A DNA stretch of 64,000 nt from Pachypanchax playfairii (Eukaryota; Chordata; Actinopteri; Cyprinodontiformes; Aplocheilidae), in contig SSNP01000407.1 of assembly GCA_006937955.1 (NCBI GenBank), positions 93,498 through 157,497 on the forward strand, written 5' to 3'. Positions 57,501 through 64,000 of this stretch are shown piece by piece. Both the position numbers and the translations under genes were made by a program. Numbering within the stretch: the stretch's first letter is position 1; every line of letters begins with the position of its first letter. The notes under the pieces are model-generated. The model was not told the origin of the DNA, did no database searches, and worked only from the letters and a program-made list of their open reading frames with translations.

Positions 57501-59506
57501 ACGTTAGATGTTAGATGATAGACGTTAGATGATAGATGTTAGATGATAGACGCTAGATGTTAGATGATAGACGTTAGATGATAGACGTTAGATGATAGAC
57601 TTTAGATGATAGACGTTAGATGATAGATGATAGACATTAGATGATAGATGTTAGATGATAGACGTTAGATATTAGATGTTAGATGATAGACGTTAGATGA
57701 TAGACGTTAGATGATAGATGTTAGATAATAGACGTTAGATGTTAAATGATAGACGTTAGATGATAGACGTTAGATGTTAGATGTTAGATGATAGGTGTTA
57801 GATGTTAGACGTTAGATGATAGACGTTAGACGTTAGATGTTAGATGTTAGATGATAGACGTTAGATGATAGACGTTAGATCTTAGATGATAGACGTTAGA
57901 TGTTAGATGATAGACGTTAGATGATAGACGTTAGACGATAGATGTTAGATGATAGACGTTAGATGATAGACGTTAGATGATAGATGTTAGATGATAGACG
58001 TTAGACGATAGACGTTAGATGATAGATGATAGACGTTAGATGATAGACGTTAGATGATAGATGTTAGATGATAGACGTTAGATGATAGATGTTAGATGAT
58101 AGACGTTAGATGATAGACGTTAGATGATAGATGTTAGATGATAGATGTTAGATGATAGACGTTAGATGATAGACGTTAGATCTTAGATGATAGACGTTAG
58201 ATGTTAGACGTTAGATGATAGATGTTAGATGATAGATGTTAGAGGTTAGATGGTAGACGTTAGATGATAGACGTTAGATGATAGACGTTAGATGATAGAC
58301 GTTAGATGACAGATGTTAGATGATAGATGTTAGCTGTTAGATGTTAGATGATAGACGTTAGATGATAGACGTTAGATGATAGATGTTAGATGATAGACGT
58401 TAGATGTTAGATTATAGACGTTAGATGTTAGACGTTAGATGATAGATGTTAGATGTTAGATGATAGATGTTAGATGATAGACGTTAGATGTTAGATGATA
58501 GATGTTAGATGATAGACGTTAGATGATAGACGTTAGATGATAGATGTTAGATGATAGATGTTAGATGTTAGATGATAGACGTTAGATGATAGACGTTAGA
58601 TGATAGACGTTAGATGATAGACGTTAGATGATAGACGTTAGATGATAGATGTTAGATGATAGATGTTAGATGATAGATGTTAGATGATAGACGTTAGATG
58701 ATAGACGTTAGATCTTAGATGATAGACGTTAGATGTTAGATGATAGACGTTAGATGATAGACGTTAGATGATAGATGTTAGATGATAGATGATAGACGTT
58801 AGATGTTAGATGTTAGATGTTAGATGTTAGATGTTATACGTTAGATGATAGATGTTAGACGATAGACGTTAGATGTTAAATGATAGACATTAGATGATAG
58901 ACGTTAGATCTTAGATGATAGACGTTAGATGTTAGATGATAGACGTTAGATGATAGACGTTAGATGATAGATGTTAGATGATAGACGTTAGATGATAGAT
59001 GTTAGATGATAGACGTTAGATGATAGACGTTAGATGATAGATGTTAGATAATAGACGTTAGATGTTAGATGATAGACGTTAGATGATAGACGTTAGATGA
59101 TAGATGTTAGATGATAGACGTTAGATGATAGATGTTAGATGATAGACGTTAGATGATAGACGTTAGATCTTAGATGATAGACGTTAGATGTTAGATGTTA
59201 GATGATAGATGTTAGATGATAGACGTTAGATGATAGACGTTAGATGATAGATGTTAGATGATAGATGTTAGATGTTAGATGATAGACGTTAGATGATAGA
59301 CGTTAGATGATAGACGTTAGATGATAGACGTTAGATGATAGATGTTAGATGATAGATGTTAGATGTTAGATGATAGACGTTAGATGATAGACGTTAGATG
59401 ATAGACGTTAGATGATAGATGTTAGATGATAGACATTAGATGATAGATGTTAGATGATAGATGTTAGATGTTAGATGATAAACGTTAGATGTTAGATGAG
59501 AGATGT
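39560..59506. repeat. 20-kb heptanucleotide satellite A(T/C)G(T/A)TAG
   Basis: About 2,850 consecutive 7-mers, nearly all one of four words: ATGTTAG, ACGTTAG, ATGATAG, ACGATAG. ATGATAG followed by ACGTTAG or ATGTTAG is the commonest order, giving a 14-bp sub-period. Rare variants (ATGATAA, ATTATAG, ATCTTAG, ATAATAG) mark longer duplicated segments; one 161-bp unit (23 heptamers) repeats from 40853. Stops occur in every frame, so it is non-coding. It begins about 2.9 kb upstream of the arnt2 start codon. Confidence 0.98.
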
Positions 59507-60624
59507 GTGTTTGAAGTGAACTTTCAGGTTGTTTTTGACATGTTGAAGTTAACAGATGTCCATCAGCCCCATTGTAATGTGGTAGTACCCAGAGGGCTGC
59601 AGCGTTGTTGTGGACACACATGTAGCTGCAGACACAGAGAGTGAGAGTGAAGCAGCATGTTGGGAATGTGGATGTGTGCAGCACCCTGTCCTGTTTGTGA
59701 GGCTCACTATGCAGAGAGGTGATGCAGCAGCCACGGGTAACTCTTTACTTCTCCTCTTCATCTTTCTGGCCCATTATTCTCTCCTCCTCGCCTAAATCCT
59801 GCATTTCCATTAAGCCACCCTCACCCCTAAGCTCCTCACCAGCCTCTAACTCCCTTCCCCCTTTTTTACAGCAGCTCTTCAGTGCACAGCCTGTGCCATC
59901 CTACCTTAAGCGGTTCTGCAGGATGTGAGACAAGAAGGTAAGGAGACCTGAGATTCCTGAGTCCGGTTGACTCTATGTCTTGTGGGAATGCACGTGTAAT
60001 GGCTTTCCACATAAACCGGTTGCATGGAAAGATACAGTCATGATATCTTTTTGTGTTAGATCAGGTCTGCAGCATCTGAAAATGCATGGACATGTAAAGA
60101 TGATATGATTTGGATTGAAACAATGGACTCATAGATATAAATATTGCTTCTAAATGTGATTTCTGTTTGTTGTTACTTCACCTGAGACATCTAGATCAAT
60201 TCATCCATGCTTCACAGCTGCAGAACAGAGGAACATGCTGATTTTAGAGAAGTGTCTTGTGTCACTGATTCTCATTGTAATGAAATTAAAATATTTGTAA
60301 GTTTCAGCAAAAAATCAGTAATAACTGCAGGTTTAATAAACTGTTGGCTGCATGTGCGGGAACAATGAACAATGCTAATAAAACACAGTGAATGTGACAG
60401 ATAAACAAAGACTTCAACCTACACTGCAGGCTGTATGAACCTTAGATACTGAATGTTTTGTGTTGTTTGTTTTGATGTTTCAGAGCTCAAACACTAAAGA
60501 AAAAGACAGATTTAAAAGCTGTCAGTCAGCTGCAGTCTGTGAAGCATTCAGGCAGCTGGAAACAGTTAATGATCTGTTGGATGATGATGCTTCAATAGGT
60601 CACTGCTGGTATGTTTTCCTGTGG
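59507..60624. other. Intergenic DNA, no feature recognised
   Basis: Unique-looking AT-moderate sequence. Short open frames (for example around 59610-59930) show no domain motif and no convincing splice context. Confidence 0.5.
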
Positions 60625-60754
60625 TATAAACCCCCACTCCGGTGTTTTTGATGTGGAGAAGTGTGGATGGGGATCAGATCACAGTGTGTAAATAAACACA
60701 ATGAGGCACGAGAACAACAAACAAAAGCACTGCAGGAAATCCAATAACAATTTA
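60625..60754 (+). repeat. Dispersed repeat, direct partner of 33542-33674
   Basis: The second copy of the element described at 33542-33674, in the same orientation. It is followed by ordinary sequence rather than a minisatellite. 60755-61444 holds a G-run near 60804-60825 but no recognised feature. Confidence 0.85.
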
Positions 60755-61444
60755 GGTTTCATTTTAAAGATGCAAAGAGACAATAACATGAAACCATTAA
60801 AGTGTTGGGGGGGGGTTGGGGGAGCATTACAATAGCATCAATATTACTTTCATTTTAATTGAAACATTGAATTTTACTCCACAATAAACCCAAAACAGTC
60901 TACCTGAAGGGGTTTTATAGGTTTTGACATTAATTTGACACTTATAACTGGATGGAGGTCACAGAATAAATATATCTATAATGACCATTTCACTAACAAA
61001 CTGAGTGCTTCACGAGGGAGAGAGTTCTGTTTGCTTGAAGGCTTGCATCCACTGGAAGATCTGAGGTTGGACAGAAGTGTATACATCCAGGACTGAGCTT
61101 GGTGTCCTGTGTGGTTATAGACAAAGTTTTTATATTCAATCTAGACAATAAATGGATGCTTTATGCCCTTTAGTTGGTGTCTCCATAACTCAAAGGCTAA
61201 TCTATTAGCCAGTAACTGGTGGTTTCCAACATTATAGTTTCTTTCAGAAGGTGATAGACATCAGGGGAATAATGTCCAGGAATGAACTTCAAGATCTGCT
61301 CATTGCAATAGATTACACCCACACAAAAATTTATTTACAATAAAAAGCCTTTACTTTTCAGGATGATTAAGAACTGGGGCTGACTCAAATCACTATTTCA
61401 GGTCAGCTAATATAGTTTTACCTCAAATCATCAATAGAATTTGG

Positions 61445-62193
61445 TTAAAATGTCTCGTTCAGGTCTCAGTCAGACAGTTAGAGTCATTCTAACTGTGTTT
61501 AATGAAACATGCTGCAGGTTCGTGTGTTTGACTCTTATCAGGCAGGTATGAATGTTTTTATGATCTTCAGTGTGAAACAGGAAGTGATGAAACAGGAAGC
61601 AGCTCTTTGTTTCCATCTTACGTGTACATTAAAAGCATTAGTCAGCTGGTGTTTACATTAATAAAATATATCAGCTGGTTGTAGCAACACTGCTTCATTA
61701 ATGTATTAAATCAGACCTAGAATGATGACATCACTCACACAGAAATAAAAGACTTGATGATGTTCTGACTCAGTGGGTTGGAGTTTGCTCCATGGAAAGA
61801 TTCACCTGTTCAGCTCGAGTCATTTTCACTCACAGAGACACGAGTTAAACATCAAATATTATTTCTATCAACACCTGTAATCTGATACTGCACAGAAACA
61901 AAGCAGCAATATGCAGAAAGAACCAGGTGGAAATCCTCTTTACTGAATGTCTCTCAACACACAGAGTTCTGCTGAGGAACATGAAGGTTCTAAATAAAAA
62001 GGGACTGGAGTTTGAAATGAGCTGCAGCTTTAGGTCAACAGGATCTTCCTGTCCCACCAGCTGCTGTCAGGAGGACGAGTCATGAACGATGACACTGAGA
62101 CTGACTGTGTTTAATCAACAGAACTTGAAGGAACCGATTTCAGCTCAAACATTCAGCTGTAAGCATCAGAACTGGTTCTGTTCACACCGTCTC
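61445..62193 (-). repeat. Dispersed repeat, inverted partner of 31689-32434
   Basis: About 749 bp, the reverse complement of 31689-32434 with few differences. Two long inverted copies about 29 kb apart flank the arnt2 promoter and the heptamer satellite. Confidence 0.9.
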
Positions 62194-63587
62194 AGAAACC
62201 ACAGATTCTGGTTCTGGTTCTACATGTTCTGTTATAGTAAATCACTTTGTTCACATCTCCTGTTCCTGCATGATGTTCTGCAGTGAAACTTTATTACTGG
62301 AAATTTGATCCTCCTGGTTTATGTGGAAAAGTGTCAACAGGAACACAAATGTAAAACTGATTGATATGAAATAGTAAAATAACAAAAATCACATGCCACA
62401 TGTGTCCCGTGGACGCGTCCACAGGACAGGAAAGTGATGTTGAAGTCATAAAGCAACATGTCAGAGACACTCAGAGACTCAGAGAAGCGTTGTCTCCACT
62501 TAGTGGGTGTTGGTTATTCAACAACAGCTTTTACTGTCTCTTAACCCACACACTCAAAAATAGATTTCAGAAAATAAACACTGTTGACAAGGAATACACA
62601 TTTCTCTACTTATAAAATCACCAAGTTTCACAGCAGTTGTCAGCAAAACTGAATATGTCTTGGTGAATGTTAAAGTCCTCAAAAAGCAATTAATTTGGAA
62701 TGATAGAATAAAGTCAAAATAAACTGTGAGCCAAAAATAATTAAAACTGCAAGCATTGAGGAATGGCCTTCTCATCTCTAGCTTGTTTAACCACTGCCAC
62801 GCCCACTCACTCACTCCCTCAACCGCCAGCTACTTCTGCTCAAAGTGGCACGAGGACTTTGTCTTGATTCAGTGTATCGAGCTTCTCTACATTTCAGTTC
62901 AAATGTTAAATCTCACTCACTACTGTGTTCTGGTGGTGGACTGTAAACACTGACCAGAACAAATCACACAAACTCACGGGGAAAAGGGTTTGCAGATAAT
63001 TAAGAAAATCTCTAAAAAGGAAACTCTCTCGTTCATTGATTCATGTCTTTACACTGTCTCTCAAAATGGAACGTTAAGAACAACATGAAACAAGTTGAAC
63101 TGAACTAAACAAATTTCTTTTTACACTTTTTTTCTTAGAACCAGAACTGCCATGGATACACCTTTAAACACCCCCCTCCACATTCACCATTCAGAATGTG
63201 GAGTCTGGAGGCTTCCTGAGGCGGCACTGCAAGTATCTGTCTAATCCAACACATGTACGTCTAAGAGCTTTTAAATGTTACTAACATTGTTATTTAGACT
63301 CTGATTTTACTACCAGAATTTTATGTGTAAATGGAAGTTAGTTTCTGTGTTTACAAGCAGCTTGCAGAATATTAAAGCTGCAATCCAGAGTTTTCCCTTT
63401 TTAAGACTTATGTATGATTTTTTGAAGTTCCATAAAAGCGATATTCTGACCCGGTTCTGTAATATAATGTAGGAACAACGTCTTTTTTTTCTAAGCTTGC
63501 CCCCGTCCCATAGAGGCACACGCCCTTTTAACTTGGTGCCACAATGCATTTGCCAATCGAGTTCCACATCTGAATGCGTACACCCAG
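62194..63587. other. Intergenic DNA, no feature recognised
   Basis: AT-rich, with a small perfect inverted repeat (CCACATTC and GAATGTGG) near 63178-63201. No coding or repeat signature is recognised. Confidence 0.5.
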
Positions 63588-64000
63588 GGCTTGACATTAA
63601 CACCCGCTAACCCACCAAATGCGGGTGAATTTCAGCAGTGGCGGGTGACGCAGCAACTCCGACTAGCCACTTTTGGCGGGCTGAATTTTATATACATTTT
63701 TTTATTGTAGTTTTCTCAAATGACATCTGAAATAATAAACGAATTGCAATGTGAGACTAAGACACTACAACTCCCATGAGCACTGCCTGCGCACAGTGTT
63801 TGCTCATTGGTCCATTCGTGACCAACGTCACTTTAGACAGCCGGTCCCTGTGGACAACAGTTGTGAAGTAGTGGGGGTGATAATGTGGCGGCACATTCAA
63901 GGCGTCAGGAAACCCGAAGAGCAAACAAAAAGAAAACATGAAGATGAAACGAAGGAAGGAGAGACAAAGAAAAAGAAAAGGTCGTTTAACGAAAAGTGGA
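63588..64000 (+). mobile_element. Probable 5' part of a transposon-derived element
   Basis: GGCTTGACATTAACACCCGC followed by repeated GCGGGTG motifs resembles the leader of a multicopy fish element that carries a zinc-finger/transposase-like ORF. An ATG-started frame follows at 63883. Only the left end is in the window. Confidence 0.4.
63883..64000 (+). CDS. Partial ORF, possible transposon-derived zinc-finger protein (5' end only)
   Basis: The frame opens MWRHIQGVRKPEE, continues with a Lys/Glu-rich stretch and reaches KKKKRSFNEKW at the window edge (39 codons, no stop). A basic run followed by (S/K)FNxKW is how the N-terminus of TTF-type zinc-finger, hAT-derived proteins of the ZNF862-like group often looks in fish. 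The diagnostic zinc-binding residues would lie beyond the window, so the assignment is tentative. It could equally be a chance frame. Confidence 0.35.
   Translation, partial: MWRHIQGVRKPEEQTKRKHEDETKEGETKKKKRSFNEKW

Noticed and set aside
39560..59506. Telomere-type TTAGG/TTAGGG array
   Set aside because: The word is TTAGATG or TTAGACG with period 7 and no G-run, so it is not a telomeric repeat.

Overview
The window is nuclear DNA of a vertebrate, almost certainly a ray-finned (teleost) fish. It carries the 5' two thirds of one recognisable gene, arnt2 (aryl hydrocarbon receptor nuclear translocator 2, a bHLH-PAS transcription factor), on the minus strand. The start codon is at 36616 and the gene runs leftward out of the window at position 1. 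Twelve coding exons can be placed with GT/AG splice sites and consistent phases. Together they give about 437 residues: N-terminal leader, bHLH, PAS-A, PAS-B and most of the PAC motif. The C-terminal activation region lies beyond position 1. Fish origin is inferred from the teleost-type interspersed repeats: a tRNA-derived SINE, L2-like LINE 3' ends, and a (GT)n/GGGGACC family.

Layout. 1-2395: intron 12, with an AC-rich minisatellite and a GC-rich 29-bp minisatellite. 2396-2547: exon 12. 2548-16065: intron 11, mostly one array of about 12 kb built from 4-bp words. 16066-20845: exons 11 to 5, with short introns holding a SINE and a 306-bp tandem duplication. 20846-30850: introns 4 and 3, with two 36-bp minisatellite arrays and two identical copies of exon 4 (bHLH); a single N at 24826 sits at the join. 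30851-36616: exons 3, 2 and 1, with a 32-bp minisatellite, RFX-like X-box palindromes and dispersed repeats in intron 1. 36617-37000: GC-rich putative promoter. 37040-39100: decayed LINE and other repeats. 39560-59506: one heptamer satellite of about 20 kb. 59507-64000: intergenic DNA with second copies of two repeats also found in arnt2 intron 1, and at the right edge the start of a transposon-like ORF.

Roughly two thirds of the window is tandem repeat, in several unrelated families (4, 7, 29, 32, 36 and 36/52 bp) packed into and beside one developmental gene. The long open frames in the 36-bp arrays follow from a stop-free unit whose length is a multiple of three; they are not treated as genes. 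The duplicated bHLH exon is best read as two haplotypes of a variable locus joined in the assembly. If it were real, splicing in both copies would put a stop codon directly after the bHLH segment. No convincing second cellular gene was found.
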